Assembly (NCBI RefSeq): GCF_001422375.1
Contig: NZ_LMMU01000001.1
Span: forward strand, 248,223 to 312,222
DNA from: Methylobacterium sp. Leaf99
Lineage (GTDB): Bacteria; Pseudomonadota; Alphaproteobacteria; Rhizobiales; Beijerinckiaceae
Reading direction: 5' to 3'
Length of the DNA: 64,000 nt
The position numbers were made by a program, and so were the translations under genes. The notes beneath the pieces are model-generated. The model was not told where the DNA came from. It did no database searches and worked only from the letters and a program-made list of their open reading frames with translations. Shown in pieces: positions 36,665 to 46,069 of this stretch (within the stretch, counting starts at the first letter, position 1; every line of letters begins with the position of its first letter).

Positions 36665-37639
36665 CTAACCGCGCGGGAACTCCAGGCCCATCTCGCGGTA
36701 GCGCGCCGGATCATCTGCCCAGTTCTCGCGGACCTTCACGTGCAGGAACAGGTGGACCGTCTGCTCGGCGGCCTCGGCGATCTCGCGCCGCGCCGCCTGG
36801 CCGATGGCCTTGATGGTCTGGCCGCCCTTGCCGAGCACGATGGAGCGCTGGCTCTCGCGCTCGACGAAGATGGTCTGCTCGATGCGCACGGAGCCATCCG
36901 TCCGCATCTGCCACTGATCGGTCTCCACGGTGGAGCGGTAGGGCAGTTCCTCGTGCAGGCGGTCGTAGAGCTTTTCGCGGGTGATCTCGGCGGCCAGCAT
37001 GCGGATGGGGGCGTCGGAGACCTGATCTTCGGGGTAGAGCCACGGGCTCTTGGGCATCATCCCGGCCAGGGTTGCCTTCAGCACATCGATGCCGTCGCCG
37101 TTCAGCGCCGAGATCATGAAGGTGTGGGTGAAGGCGATGCGCTCGTTGAGCGATGCGGAAAGGGCCAGCAAGCGGTCGCGGGGGATGAGATCGATCTTGT
37201 TGAGGATCAGCACCTTGGGGCGCTTCACGTCGGGGAGCTTGGCGAGGATCGCCTCGACTTCGTCCGAGACGCCCTTGCGCGCATCGATGAGCAGACAGAC
37301 GGCGTCGGCATCCGACGCGCCGCTCCAGGCGGAATGGACCATGGCGCGGTCGAGCCGACGCTTCGGCGCGAAGATGCCGGGGGTATCGACCAGGATGATC
37401 TGCGCCGTCCCCTCCATGACGATGCCGCGCACCAGGGCCCGCGTCGTCTGCACCTTGCGGGAGACGATGGAGACCTTGGTGCCGACGAGGCTGTTGAGCA
37501 GGGTCGACTTGCCGGCGTTCGGGATGCCGATGAGCGCGACGAAGCCGGCAGTGGTGTTCTCCGGCATGGGAGCGGACGGAAGCGGTACCAGGGGCGGCAG
37601 ATCGTCGTCATGATCGGTGTCGAAATCGTCGTCAGACAT
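36665..37639 (-). CDS. era: GTPase Era
   Basis: Era is an essential GTPase that binds the 3' end of 16S rRNA in 30S assembly. The 324-residue protein has an acidic N-terminal tail, then G1 GIPNAGKST, G3 DTPGIF, G4 NKIDLI, and the C-terminal KH domain (VERESQRSIVLGKGGQTIKAIG). The ATG at 37639 overlaps the rnc stop by 8 bases. The era-rnc-lepB order is strongly conserved and couples 30S assembly with rRNA processing by RNase III. Confidence 0.97.
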   Translation of the reverse strand: MSDDDFDTDHDDDLPPLVPLPSAPMPENTTAGFVALIGIPNAGKSTLLNSLVGTKVSIVSRKVQTTRALVRGIVMEGTAQIILVDTPGIFAPKRRLDRAMVHSAWSGASDADAVCLLIDARKGVSDEVEAILAKLPDVKRPKVLILNKIDLIPRDRLLALSASLNERIAFTHTFMISALNGDGIDVLKATLAGMMPKSPWLYPEDQVSDAPIRMLAAEITREKLYDRLHEELPYRSTVETDQWQMRTDGSVRIEQTIFVERESQRSIVLGKGGQTIKAIGQAARREIAEAAEQTVHLFLHVKVRENWADDPARYREMGLEFPRG

Positions 37640-38426
37640 CGGGAGAATTTCCTTCGCGGACGTCCGCCGACGTCTCCATGATTGGGCTGGGGATCTGACC
37701 GAGGACCTCGCGCTCCAGCACGAGGCGGGCGGCCTCCTGCTCGGCGAGACGCTTCGATGGGCCAGTGCCGATGCCGGGCGTGAAGCCCTCGACCCGGGCG
37801 GCAATGCGGAAGACAGGGGCGTGATCGGGACCGGAGCGCTCCACCACCTCGTAGGCGGGGATCGGCAGGCCGCGGCCCATGGCCCATTCCTGCAGGGAGG
37901 ACTTGGCATCTCGCCCGCGCGGAGCCGCCGTATCGACCCCCGGCGTGAAGGCGGCTTCGACGATGGCCTTGGCCTTTGCGTAGCCGGCATCGAGGAAGAC
38001 GGCGCCGAGGATCGATTCGCAGGCATCGGCCAGGATGGTCTGGTTGCGGCGCCCGCCGCTCTGGACCTCGCCGGGGCCGAGCAGGAGATGCGGTCCGACA
38101 TCCCAGGCCGTGGCCACGGCCGCGCAGGTCTCGCGCCGGACGAGGCCGGCGAGGCGCCGGGACAGGTCGCCCTCGTCGGCCCCCGGAAAGGCCGCGTACA
38201 GGAGATCGCCGACGGCCAGACCGAGGACGCGGTCCCCGAGGAATTCCAGGCGCTGGTAGCTGCCGAGCCGGCCGTTGCCGCCGGCCTTGCTCACGTGGGT
38301 CAGCGCCAGAACCAGCAGATTCGGGTCGGCGAAGGCGTGGCCGATTGCGGCTTCGAGCACGGCGAGGCCGGGCTTCGGACGGGGCGCGCGCCGCGCCCGG
38401 CTGGAGGGACGCGCCTCTTCGTCCAC
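37632..38426 (-). CDS. rnc: Ribonuclease III
   Basis: RNase III cuts double-stranded RNA in rRNA precursors and regulatory RNAs. The 264-residue form from the GTG at 38426 has the signature RLEFLGDRVLG, the second acidic cluster LADACESILGAVFLD, and a C-terminal double-stranded RNA-binding domain (DAKSSLQEWAMGRG to KRLAEQEAARLVL). A TTG at 38435 is also possible. Starts further upstream would lie in lepB. It ends in a short tail overlapping era. lepB precedes it by about 15 bases. Confidence 0.95.
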   Translation of the reverse strand: MDEEARPSSRARRAPRPKPGLAVLEAAIGHAFADPNLLVLALTHVSKAGGNGRLGSYQRLEFLGDRVLGLAVGDLLYAAFPGADEGDLSRRLAGLVRRETCAAVATAWDVGPHLLLGPGEVQSGGRRNQTILADACESILGAVFLDAGYAKAKAIVEAAFTPGVDTAAPRGRDAKSSLQEWAMGRGLPIPAYEVVERSGPDHAPVFRIAARVEGFTPGIGTGPSKRLAEQEAARLVLEREVLGQIPSPIMETSADVREGNSPDV

Positions 38427-38440
38427 GGTTCGCAATCGCC

Positions 38441-39241
38441 CTAATGAATGGTGGTGAACAGGCGGCCCCAGCGGACCTTCGCCGGCCAGTTCCAGATCTG
38501 CCACGCCGGCGTTCCTTCGTCGATGGAGAAGAAAATCATCTCCGCCCGGCCGACGAAGTTCTCGAACGGCACGAATCCGACATTGGCGAGATCGCGCGAA
38601 TCCGTGGAGTTGTCGCGGTTGTCGCCCATCATGAAGAACCGCCCTTCGGGAACGGTGTAGGGCTCGGTGTTGTCCCAGTAGCCGTTGTCGCCGTCGCGCT
38701 CGATCACCTTGTGGGTGACCCCGCCCGGCAGGGTCTCGAGGTACTGCTCGGCTTTCGCCTGCTCGCCGTAGGGCCCGGTGGTCTCGAACGGGGCGATCTT
38801 CTCGCGCTTGACCGGCACGTCGTTGATGTAGAGCAGGCCGGCCTTCATCTGGACCTTGTCGCCGGGCAGTCCGATCACGCGCTTGATGTAGTCCGTGGCG
38901 TTGTCCTTGGGCAACTTGAACACCGCGATGTCGCCGCGCTTCGGCGTCGCCGCCCAGACCCGGCCGTCCGCCGTGAACGGCAGGTACTCGCTCAGCGGCA
39001 GCGAGTATTTCGAGTAGCCGTAGGAATATTTCGAGACGAACAGGTAATCGCCGATTAGGAGCGTCGGGACGAGCGAACCCGAGGGGATGTTGAACGGCTG
39101 GAACAGCAGCGTGCGCACCACGAGGGCGATGAGCAGCGCCTGACCGCCAACCTTCAGGGTTTCCTTGATGCTGGCCCAGGTACCGGTCTCGGCGGCCTTC
39201 AGGTCATGCTTCGTCTGGTGGTCCACGCGGGCACGTTCCAT
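38441..39241 (-). CDS. lepB: Signal peptidase I
   Basis: LepB removes signal peptides from exported proteins at the periplasmic face. The 266-residue protein has a short cytosolic N-terminus, one membrane helix (about residues 32-50), the nucleophile Ser56 in IPSGSLVPTLLIGD, the general base Lys120 in DYIKRVIGLPGD, and box E GDNRDNSTDSR. It lies between acpS and rnc; the gap to acpS is 123 bases, so it may have its own promoter there. Confidence 0.97.
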   Translation of the reverse strand: MERARVDHQTKHDLKAAETGTWASIKETLKVGGQALLIALVVRTLLFQPFNIPSGSLVPTLLIGDYLFVSKYSYGYSKYSLPLSEYLPFTADGRVWAATPKRGDIAVFKLPKDNATDYIKRVIGLPGDKVQMKAGLLYINDVPVKREKIAPFETTGPYGEQAKAEQYLETLPGGVTHKVIERDGDNGYWDNTEPYTVPEGRFFMMGDNRDNSTDSRDLANVGFVPFENFVGRAEMIFFSIDEGTPAWQIWNWPAKVRWGRLFTTIH

Positions 39242-39364
39242 CTGGCTGGCCTCTCCGGTCCGACACGGAAGGCCGGAATCCAGGCCCCGTCCGTCATCGA
39301 CGGTCGAGCGGCGGCATAGACCATGCGCGGAGGACCCGCAACGCGAGGCCGCTTCCGACGAATC

Positions 39365-39772
39365 TCAGGGGGTGCCAAGCGGCACCGCCTCGATGATCAC
39401 GAAGGCCTGCGCCATGGGCGGATCGTCCGTGAGGGTAATGTGGACCTTGGCGGCGTGGCCCGCCGGGATCAGCCCAGCCAGGTGAGTCGCGGCCCCGCCG
39501 GTGAGGTGGAGGGTCGGACGGCCGCCGGGGAGGTTGATCACCTCCATGTCGCGCCAGAACACGCCCTGGCTCAGGCCGGTGCCCAGCGCCTTGGCGCAGG
39601 CCTCCTTGGCGGCGAAGCGCCGGGCGTAGGAGGGCGCGCGGGCGGCACGGGCGTCGCACTTCGCCCGTTCCCCGTCGGTGAAGACCCGGTGGGTGAAGCG
39701 CTCGCCGTAGCGTTCGAGGGAGCGCGCGATGCGGCGGATGTCGCACAGATCGGAGCCGATGCCGACGATCAT
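39365..39772 (-). CDS. acpS: Holo-[acyl-carrier-protein] synthase
   Basis: AcpS attaches 4'-phosphopantetheine to ACP. The 135-residue length is typical. Motifs are [15 protein letters not shown] with the metal-binding Asp and [12 protein letters not shown] with the catalytic Glu, followed by the C-terminal [18 protein letters not shown] strand. The ATG at 39772 overlaps the pdxJ stop by 4 bases, so the two are coupled, as in many proteobacteria. Confidence 0.97.
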   Translation of the reverse strand: MIVGIGSDLCDIRRIARSLERYGERFTHRVFTDGERAKCDARAARAPSYARRFAAKEACAKALGTGLSQGVFWRDMEVINLPGGRPTLHLTGGAATHLAGLIPAGHAAKVHITLTDDPPMAQAFVIIEAVPLGTP

Positions 39773-40527
39773 GCGTCGCCTGCCCGGCGGGCGGCGTCCA
39801 TGGCGGACCGCATGTCGCGCACGGCCCGGTCCAAGCCCGAAAAAATCGCCTCGCCGATGAGGGCGTGGCCGATGTTGAGTTCGGCGATCTCGGCCAACGC
39901 CGCCACCGGCCCGACGCTGTCGAGGGCCAGGCCATGGCCAGCATGGATCTCGAGGCCGAGGCTGTCACCATGGGTCGCTGCATGGGCGATCCGGGCCAGT
40001 TCCGCCGCGACACGGACCGTGTCCCCGGCCGCCACCGCCTCGCAATAGGTTCCGGTGTGGAGTTCGACCACGGGCGCTCCAAGGCGGTGGGCCGCGTCCA
40101 TGACCGCCGCATCGGGCTCGACGAACAGGGAGACGCGCAGACCCGCCTCCCGCAGGGCCGCGATACGCGGAGCGAGGTGATCGTGCCCGCCGACGATGTC
40201 GAGGCCGCCCTCGGTGGTGCGTTCTTCGCGCTTCTCCGGAACGAGGCAGGCAGCGTGGGGCCGGAGGCGGATCGCCAGGGCGATCATGGCGTCGGTGGCC
40301 GCCATCTCGAAGTTCAGCGGCACGGTGAGCACCCGGGCGAGGGTCTCCATGTCCGCGTCGCGGATGTGCCGGCGGTCCTCGCGCAGGTGCGCGGTGATGC
40401 CGTCGGCCCCCGCCTCGACGGCCATCCGCGCCGCCCGGATCGGATCGGGATGGGCGCCGCCCCGCGCGTTGCGCACGGTGGCGACGTGATCGATGTTCAC
40501 GCCGAGACGCAGGGGACGTAGGGACAT
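39769..40527 (-). CDS. pdxJ: Pyridoxine 5'-phosphate synthase
   Basis: PdxJ condenses 1-deoxyxylulose 5-phosphate and 3-amino-2-oxopropyl phosphate to pyridoxine phosphate. The 252-residue TIM barrel begins with [17 protein letters not shown], and has [40 protein letters not shown], and IHAGHGLAL near the end. The ATG at 40527 matches the family start; the upstream frame to 40557 adds only ten residues. It uses the product of the DXP pathway that also feeds dxr in this window. Confidence 0.97.
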   Translation of the reverse strand: MSLRPLRLGVNIDHVATVRNARGGAHPDPIRAARMAVEAGADGITAHLREDRRHIRDADMETLARVLTVPLNFEMAATDAMIALAIRLRPHAACLVPEKREERTTEGGLDIVGGHDHLAPRIAALREAGLRVSLFVEPDAAVMDAAHRLGAPVVELHTGTYCEAVAAGDTVRVAAELARIAHAATHGDSLGLEIHAGHGLALDSVGPVAALAEIAELNIGHALIGEAIFSGLDRAVRDMRSAMDAARRAGDA

Positions 40528-40643
40528 GGTCGATCCGCGCTCCAAACACGATCCCATGCGGGATCGTCGCGACCCGGCCGTTTCACCTCGGGGGCCTGCC
40601 CCCTACATAGGCGTCGCGAGCGCGAACGGGGATACGGCACATC

Positions 40644-41018
40644 ATGGGATTTCTCGACGGCCTGCTCGGCCACGGCAGCGACCTCTCGCCGGCGGAGGTC
40701 CATGAACAGCTCGCGGGCGTCCTCACGGAGGGCGAGGTCGTGCAGGTCGCCTTCCGGCTCATCCGCGACCTCATCGTCTTCACCGACCGGCGCCTGATCC
40801 TCGTGGACAAGCAGGGAATCACCGGCCGCAAGGTCCAGTACATGACGGTGCCCTACCGAGCGATCACCTGCTTCTCCGTCGAGACAGCGAGCAGCTTCGA
40901 CCTCGATTCGGAACTGAAGATCTGGGTCTCTGGACGGCCCGATCCGATCACGAAGACGCTCAAGCGCGGCGCCGACATCCTGGGCATTCAGCAGGCGATC
41001 GCGAGTTCGATCCGTTAG
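40644..41018 (+). CDS. Bacterial PH-domain protein
   Basis: The 124-residue protein looks like the bPH_1 type of bacterial pleckstrin-homology-like proteins: a short helical start (MGFLDGLLGHGSDLS), then beta strands with AFRLIRDLIVFTDRRLILVD and the typical KVQYMTVPYRAITCFSVETA segment, and a terminal helix. Such proteins are often of unknown function and membrane-associated. It is divergent from pdxJ and starts a run of small genes. No function is assigned beyond the fold. Confidence 0.82.
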   Translation: MGFLDGLLGHGSDLSPAEVHEQLAGVLTEGEVVQVAFRLIRDLIVFTDRRLILVDKQGITGRKVQYMTVPYRAITCFSVETASSFDLDSELKIWVSGRPDPITKTLKRGADILGIQQAIASSIR

Positions 41019-41090
41019 GGCGCAGGGGAACCGGCTTTCGGCGTCGCGGTTGACTTCGGAGAAGTTATTTGCCGGCTCATGGAGTCCCCG

Positions 41091-41354
41091 ATGTCTCGTT
41101 TTCTCCCCCTCGCGCTCGCGCTTGCCCTCTCCTGCACCGCGTCGATCCTCGCGCTTGCCGATCAACCCGGAGCCGATTGGATGCCAGCCGATCAAGTGAA
41201 GCAGAAGCTGATGGCGACGGGCTACACCAGCATCACCGAGTTCGAGGCCGACGACGGGCATTGGGAGGGTGAGGGCATGAAGAACGGCGTCAAGATGCAG
41301 TTCCATGCCGATCCGAAGACCGGAGCGCTGCTGTCGGAGAAGCCGGACAAGTAG
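41091..41354 (+). CDS. Small secreted PepSY-domain protein
   Basis: The 87-residue precursor starts at the ATG at 41091, with GGAG 6 bases upstream. It has a clear signal peptide (RFLPLALALALSCTASILALA) and a mature part of about 64 residues with the pattern WMPADQVKQKLMATGYTSI and a KMQFHADPKTGALL segment, typical of PepSY. Such small periplasmic proteins are thought to inhibit or modulate other factors. An upstream ATG at 41079 would add four residues. It is not clearly linked to its neighbours. Confidence 0.82.
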   Translation: MSRFLPLALALALSCTASILALADQPGADWMPADQVKQKLMATGYTSITEFEADDGHWEGEGMKNGVKMQFHADPKTGALLSEKPDK

Positions 41355-41390
41355 TCCGACCGACGGGGAAGATACGGCGACCGCTCCGGA

Positions 41391-42080
41391 ATGCTGAGCA
41401 ATTTCGACATGGTCGGCCGCCTGCTCGTGGCGGCCTTCCTCGGCAGCATCATCGGTTTCGAGCGGGAGCGACTGGTCTGGGCGGCCGGCATGCGGACGCA
41501 CATGCTGGTCTGCGTCGGCTCCTGCCTGCTGATGATCGTCTCGGCTTTCGGATTCGCCGATGTCCTCGGCCGGCCGAACGTGACCCTCGATCCTTCCCGC
41601 GTCGCCGCCCAAGTGGTGTCCGGGATCGGTTTCCTCGGCGCCGGCACGATCCTCCTGCGCGGCGAAGTCGTGAAAGGCCTCACCACCGCCGCCAGTCTGT
41701 GGGCGGTGGCCGCCATCGGCCTCGCCTCCGGTGGAGGTCTCTACGTTCCGGCCATCGCCACCACCGCCATCGTGCTCGGCATCCTGGCCGGGATGAAGCC
41801 GATCGAAGACCGCTACCGCGAGCGGCGCCAGCGTCACGACTTGCGCGTCGTTGCGCGCCATGGTGTCGTCACCACGGCGACGATCCGGACCCTCGCCGGT
41901 CCCTGCGCATCGAAGCTGCGCCAGATCGTGATCCGTCAGAACGCGACCGACGATCGCGATGCGATCACCCTCCGCCTCGTGCACGTGGATCGCGGCGCCC
42001 TCGATTCCCTAATGGAACGATTTCGCCAGCATGGATCGGTGCTGAGCGTCGAAACGATCGACCACGATTCCGACGTATGA
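41391..42080 (+). CDS. MgtC/SapB family membrane protein
   Basis: The 229-residue protein has the conserved N-terminal part with four or five membrane helices and the family motif LGSIIGFERE, plus AAQVVSGIGFLGAGTILL and GLTTAASLWAVAAIG. The C-terminal 85 residues form a soluble ACT-like domain. Members affect magnesium limitation responses, acid tolerance or F1Fo activity in intracellular bacteria, but housekeeping homologues are common and not well defined. It follows the PepSY gene by 36 bases; no Mg-responsive leader is visible before it. Confidence 0.9.
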   Translation: MLSNFDMVGRLLVAAFLGSIIGFERERLVWAAGMRTHMLVCVGSCLLMIVSAFGFADVLGRPNVTLDPSRVAAQVVSGIGFLGAGTILLRGEVVKGLTTAASLWAVAAIGLASGGGLYVPAIATTAIVLGILAGMKPIEDRYRERRQRHDLRVVARHGVVTTATIRTLAGPCASKLRQIVIRQNATDDRDAITLRLVHVDRGALDSLMERFRQHGSVLSVETIDHDSDV

Positions 42081-42375
42081 TCGCTCCCGGTGGAGCCCGG
42101 TCCGGCGCCTGTGAACCGACCTGATCCCGGTCAAACCCGGTTTTCGTCAAACATTTTCTCACTGAGAGACCCGATCGGACGCTCACCGCAATAATGGGCA
42201 ACGAATGTTTCAAATGTACCCCTTGCGATGATTGCTGACCCCCTCCGGCCATGCAATGATCGCATCGTGCGTACTGGCGAAATTGTTTCCGTCCGGCAAC
42301 GACGCAGGGTCGCGCCAAGTCGAACGTGATCGGCCTTCGCTTCGCGAACGCATCGGCAAAGCAGGAGGACTCCGC

Positions 42376-43116
42376 ATGGACCACGATACGATGCGCAGGG
42401 TCACCGCCGAATTCTTCGGCACCTTCTGGCTGACCTTCGGCGGTTGTGGAGCGGCTGTCCTGTCCGCGGCTTTTCCGGAACTCGGCATCGGCTTCCTCGG
42501 TGTCGCCTTCGCCTTCGGCCTGACCGTTCTCACTATGGCCTATGCGGTCGGCCACATCTCCGGCGGCCACTTCAACCCGGCCGTCACGCTCGGCCTCTGG
42601 TCGGCGCGACGGTGCGCGAACCACCACGTCCTGCCCTACATCGTCGCCCAGCTCGTCGGCGCGGTCCTGGCGGCCGGACTGCTCTATGCCATCGCATCGG
42701 GCAAGTCGGGCTGGGTGCCGGGAGGATTCGCGTCGAACGGGTACGGCGACCTGAGCCCCGGCAAGTACAGCCTCGGAGCCTGTCTGATCGTCGAGTTTCT
42801 AACGACCTTCTTTTTCATCTTCATCATCGTCGGCACCACCTCGAAAGGGGCCGCGACGGGTTTCGCCGGCATTCCGATCGGCTTCGCGCTGGTGCTGATC
42901 CACCTTATCTCGATCCCGGTGACCAATACGTCGGTCAATCCGGCTCGGAGCACCGGCCCCGCCCTGTTCGCGGGCGGCGAGTACCTCGCGCAGCTCTGGC
43001 TGTTCTGGCTCGCTCCGATCGTCGGCGCGATGGCGGCCGGAGCGCTGGGCCGCTGGTTCTACGAGCCCGCGGACATCCTCGAAACGGTCGTGGTGGAGAA
43101 GCAGGCTGCGGTCTGA
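42376..43116 (+). CDS. aqpZ: Aquaporin Z
   Basis: AqpZ passes water through the inner membrane. The 246-residue protein has six membrane helices and the two half-helix motifs: [11 protein letters not shown] and [12 protein letters not shown]. The narrow selectivity residues (Phe in the second helix, His and Arg near the second NPA) fit a water channel and not a glycerol facilitator. The ATG at 42376 has an excellent AGGAGGA ribosome site 7 bases upstream. It stands alone: 295 bases of AT-richer noncoding DNA lie upstream and 313 bases lie downstream. Confidence 0.96.
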   Translation: MDHDTMRRVTAEFFGTFWLTFGGCGAAVLSAAFPELGIGFLGVAFAFGLTVLTMAYAVGHISGGHFNPAVTLGLWSARRCANHHVLPYIVAQLVGAVLAAGLLYAIASGKSGWVPGGFASNGYGDLSPGKYSLGACLIVEFLTTFFFIFIIVGTTSKGAATGFAGIPIGFALVLIHLISIPVTNTSVNPARSTGPALFAGGEYLAQLWLFWLAPIVGAMAAGALGRWFYEPADILETVVVEKQAAV

Positions 43117-43399
43117 GGCTCTGTCTCGGCCGGCACGTCCGGCTCGCGGCCCCAGAACAACTTGCCAATCCCGAACAACTGGTTTATCCGCCACCCCTCG
43201 CGTTCGCTCCGGCTGGGGGCTGAACGGACGGTACCGGCTTCGCCGGTACAGGGTTGAATCCTGAAAAGGTTTTTCCCGTCGTCCCGTGTCTCCGCCTTCG
43301 ATCAACCGCTCGGGCCTTCAAACGGCTCGAAGGGCTTGGCGCCGGGCGATCCGCGTACGAACCGGCCCGACGCTATTGTCCCGCACTCCGATGTGCCGT
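43117..43399. other. Noncoding gap between aqpZ and the rpsF leader
   Basis: With the leader hairpin at 43400-43426, the whole gap is 313 bases. It holds a small hairpin with GTACCGGC and GCCGGTAC arms at 43231-43249 and presumably the promoter of the rpsF operon. I see no gene in it. Confidence 0.5.
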
Positions 43400-43426
43400 C
43401 GGGTCCCTTTGGATATGAAGGGCCCG
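43400..43426 (+). promoter_or_regulatory. rpsF leader hairpin that covers the ribosome site
   Basis: CGGG (43400-43403) pairs with CCCG (43423-43426) and CCCTT (43405-43409) with AAGGG (43418-43422), with one bulged T at 43404 and an 8-base loop. AAGGG is the likely Shine-Dalgarno of rpsF, 7 bases before the ATG, so folding would block translation. A CCG lies immediately upstream at 43396-43398. This recalls the S6:S18 leader class. Confidence 0.6.
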
Positions 43427-43429
43427 TTA

Positions 43430-43909
43430 ATGCCTCTCTACGAACACGTCTTCCTGGCGCGCCAGGACGTGACGACCCAGCAGGTCGAGACCATGGTCGA
43501 GACCTACAAGGGCGTCATTGAAGCCAATGGCGGCAAGGTCGAGAAGATCGAGATGTGGGGCGTGAAGTCCCTCGCCTACCGCATCAAGAAGAACCGCAAA
43601 GCGCATTTCACGCTCCTCAATGTCGATGCCCCCCCGGCCGCACTGGCCGAGATGGAGCGTCAGATGCAGATCTCCGAGGATGTCCTGCGCTTCATGACCG
43701 TGCGCGTCGAAGAGCTCGAGTCCGAGCCGTCGGCGATGATGCAGAAGCGCGACCGCGACGACCGCAAGGATCGCGAACGCGGCCGTCGTCGTGACGACGA
43801 GGGCTTCGGTGGCGGCGGTGGATTCGGTGGCGACCGCGATCGGGGTGATCGCGGCGACCGTGGGGATCGGGGTGACCGTCCCGAGCGCAACTTCGGCGGG
43901 GAGGCTTAA
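43430..43909 (+). CDS. rpsF: 30S ribosomal protein S6
   Basis: S6 forms a complex with S18 on the 30S platform. The 159-residue protein has the S6 fold ([19 protein letters not shown], then [27 protein letters not shown]) in residues 1-95. The C-terminal 60 residues are a charged, low-complexity tail with a glycine stretch and Gly-Asp-Arg repeats, longer than in E. coli. The ATG at 43430 follows a hairpin that contains the ribosome site. rpsR starts 3 bases after the stop. Confidence 0.97.
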   Translation: MPLYEHVFLARQDVTTQQVETMVETYKGVIEANGGKVEKIEMWGVKSLAYRIKKNRKAHFTLLNVDAPPAALAEMERQMQISEDVLRFMTVRVEELESEPSAMMQKRDRDDRKDRERGRRRDDEGFGGGGGFGGDRDRGDRGDRGDRGDRPERNFGGEA

Positions 43910-43912
43910 GCC

Positions 43913-44200
43913 ATGGCATTTGGTGCTGGACCCGGAGCGGCTCCCGCCGCTGGCGCTGGTGGCGGTGCGGGCGGCGGACGTCGCCCCTTCTTCCGTCGTC
44001 GCAAGACCTGCCCGTTCTCGGGCGCGAACGCGCCCAAGATCGACTACAAGGACGTCAAGCTCCTGTCGCGCTACGTCTCCGAGCGCGGTAAGATCGTGCC
44101 GTCGCGGATCACGGCGGTGTCCGCCAAGAAGCAGCGCGAGCTCGCCCAGGCGATCAAGCGCGCGCGCTTCCTCGGCTTCCTCCCCTACGTGATCAAGTAG
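43913..44200 (+). CDS. rpsR: 30S ribosomal protein S18
   Basis: S18 is the partner of S6. The 95-residue protein has a 20-residue Gly/Ala/Pro-rich N-terminal extension and then the standard S18 core: [40 protein letters not shown] and [21 protein letters not shown]. The start is 3 bases after rpsF, so translation is coupled. A GC-rich hairpin follows the stop. Confidence 0.98.
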   Translation: MAFGAGPGAAPAAGAGGGAGGGRRPFFRRRKTCPFSGANAPKIDYKDVKLLSRYVSERGKIVPSRITAVSAKKQRELAQAIKRARFLGFLPYVIK

Positions 44201-44208
44201 TTCACGCT

Positions 44209-44237
44209 GCCCCGGTCCGGCTCCGCCGGGCCGGGGC
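44209..44237 (+). other. Strong GC hairpin after rpsR
   Basis: A 13-base stem with one G-U pair (44209-44221 with 44225-44237) and a TCC loop begins 8 bases after the rpsR stop. There is no T-run directly after it. It may reduce transcription into the DUF2232 gene and rplI. Confidence 0.6.
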
Positions 44238-44360
44238 GTCCCTCGCGAGCGCGACGGGGCATTTTCGTACCGGTCTTCGATGAGGAAGGCCGGGAGTCGT
44301 TGGGGCGATGTGGTTCGCCTCTAACCCTGCCCGTATCGGGACAGTGGGACAGCGGGATCG

Positions 44361-45383
44361 ATGGGTCAGTTTCTCGGAATCGGTATCGGCGCGGGCCTCG
44401 TCTCCGCCCTCCTCTTCGGCGTGCTGCTGAAGGCGACGGCGCTCGCCATCATCCTCTACCTGCTCGCCCCCCTCCCGATTCTCATCGTGGGGCTCGGCTG
44501 GAGCCACAAGGCCGCCCTCGTCGCGGCCATCACCGGCAGTCTGGCGCTGGCCCTCGTGGTGCAGCCCTTCCTGGGTCTCGGCTTCCTCGCCTATCTCGCC
44601 CTCCCCGCCTGGTGGCTCGCCTACCTCGCGCTTCTGGGCCGACCCGGCGCGGACGGCACCATGGAATGGTACCCGACCGGCCGGCTTCTGGCTTGGACCG
44701 CCGGCACGGCCGGCCTCGCCTTCGTCGCCATCGCGGTCATCGCGGCGCCGAACTACGAGACCTTCCACACGCAGCTGCGCGACATGACGCGCTCCATCGT
44801 CAAGATCCAGACGCAGGGACGCACGGCTGCGCCAGCCCCGCCCCAGGCCGCCCCCGACGCGACCGGTGCGGACGGGGCGCAATCCGACACGGGCAAGCCT
44901 GATCCGAGCAAGCCCGACGACACCCTCAAGGATGATGTCTCAGACGCGCTAGCGCGCGTCGCTCCGGGCCTCGCCGCACAGGGGTTGGCCGTCCTCCTCG
45001 TGTTCTACCTCTGGGCCGCCGCCAGAATCGTGAAGGTGTCGGGCCGTCTGCCGCGGCCTTGGCCGGATCTGCCGTCCACGCGGATGCCGCGCCGGGTCCT
45101 CGGCATCCTCGCCGGTGCCCTCGTGCTGACCTTCGTGCCGGGCTATCCCGGCGTCCTCGGCGTGGCCCTGGCCGGCGCCCTCAGCGCGGCCTTCGCCATC
45201 CAGGGCCTCGCCGCCTTCCACGACCGCAGCCGTGGCCGCCCCGGGCGCCTCGCCCTGCTGCTCGGCCTCTACCTCATCCTGTTCGTCACCCAGGGCATCG
45301 CCTTCGTGGCCCTGACCCTGTTCGGCATCGCCGACACCGCCCTCGACCGGCGTCGTCCCAAGGACGCGTCCGGGCGATCTTGA
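44361..45383 (+). CDS. DUF2232 membrane protein between rpsR and rplI
   Basis: The 340-residue protein has two groups of hydrophobic helices (about residues 5-90 and 105-130; 205-225, 245-280 and 295-320). A polar, Pro/Ala/Asp-rich loop lies at about 155-190. Its place between rpsR and rplI is characteristic of DUF2232 proteins in alphaproteobacteria; no biochemical role is established that I can state. The ATG at 44361 begins a helix-forming sequence. The following rplI is 60 bases away. Confidence 0.85.
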   Translation: MGQFLGIGIGAGLVSALLFGVLLKATALAIILYLLAPLPILIVGLGWSHKAALVAAITGSLALALVVQPFLGLGFLAYLALPAWWLAYLALLGRPGADGTMEWYPTGRLLAWTAGTAGLAFVAIAVIAAPNYETFHTQLRDMTRSIVKIQTQGRTAAPAPPQAAPDATGADGAQSDTGKPDPSKPDDTLKDDVSDALARVAPGLAAQGLAVLLVFYLWAAARIVKVSGRLPRPWPDLPSTRMPRRVLGILAGALVLTFVPGYPGVLGVALAGALSAAFAIQGLAAFHDRSRGRPGRLALLLGLYLILFVTQGIAFVALTLFGIADTALDRRRPKDASGRS

Positions 45384-45443
45384 GCCCCGCAGCCGACGAC
45401 CGTCGGCGGCCTCCATCCCAACCTCAACCGAAGGACCAACCCC

Positions 45444-46007
45444 ATGGAAGTCATCCTCCTCGAGCGCGTCGCCAAGCTCGGCCAGATGGGCGAGACCGTG
45501 AACGTCAAGCCGGGTTACGCCCGCAACTTCCTGCTGGCCCGCGGCAAGGCCCTGCGCGCCACCGCCGGCAACAAGAAGCACTTCGAGACCCAGCGCGCCC
45601 AGCTCGAGGCCCGCAACCTTGAGAAGAAGTCCGAGGCCCAGACCGTCGCCGAGACCCTCGAGGGCAAGAGCTTCGTGCTGATCCGCCAGTCGGGCGAGAC
45701 CGGCGTGCTGTACGGCTCGGTCTCCACCCGCGATCTCGCCGAGGTCGTCACCGCCGAGGGCTTCTCGGTCGGCCGCGATCAGTTCGCCCTCAACCAGCCG
45801 ATCAAGACCCTGGGCCTGCACGTCGTCCCCGTCGTGCTCCATCCCGAGGTCGAGGTCTCCGTGACCGTCAACGTCGCTCGCTCCCCCGAGGAAGCCGAGC
45901 GTCAGGCGCGTGGCGAATCCACCACCGAGCGCGAGGCGTTCAACCTCGACGACCTCGGCCTGGAAGTCGGCGCGGCACTGGCCGAGGCCGGTGACGACCG
46001 CGAGTAA
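45444..46007 (+). CDS. rplI: 50S ribosomal protein L9
   Basis: L9 spans from the base of the L1 stalk and helps keep reading frame. The 187-residue protein has the N-terminal domain [35 protein letters not shown], the long connecting helix (about 45-75), and the C-terminal domain with [19 protein letters not shown]. It is about 40 residues longer than E. coli L9 because of an acidic tail. A weak hairpin (46017-46031) follows the stop without a T-run. Confidence 0.97.
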   Translation: MEVILLERVAKLGQMGETVNVKPGYARNFLLARGKALRATAGNKKHFETQRAQLEARNLEKKSEAQTVAETLEGKSFVLIRQSGETGVLYGSVSTRDLAEVVTAEGFSVGRDQFALNQPIKTLGLHVVPVVLHPEVEVSVTVNVARSPEEAERQARGESTTEREAFNLDDLGLEVGAALAEAGDDRE

Positions 46008-46069
46008 GCCGATTCACGGCCCTTCGGGCCGGTGGAGAACGGGGAACGACGGCCCTCGCGGGTTGACTT

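Noticed and set aside
43800..43905. Tandem repeat or CRISPR-like pattern at the end of rpsF
   Set aside because: The repeats are short Gly-Asp-Arg codons within the coding frame, without spacers. No CRISPR array is present anywhere in the window.
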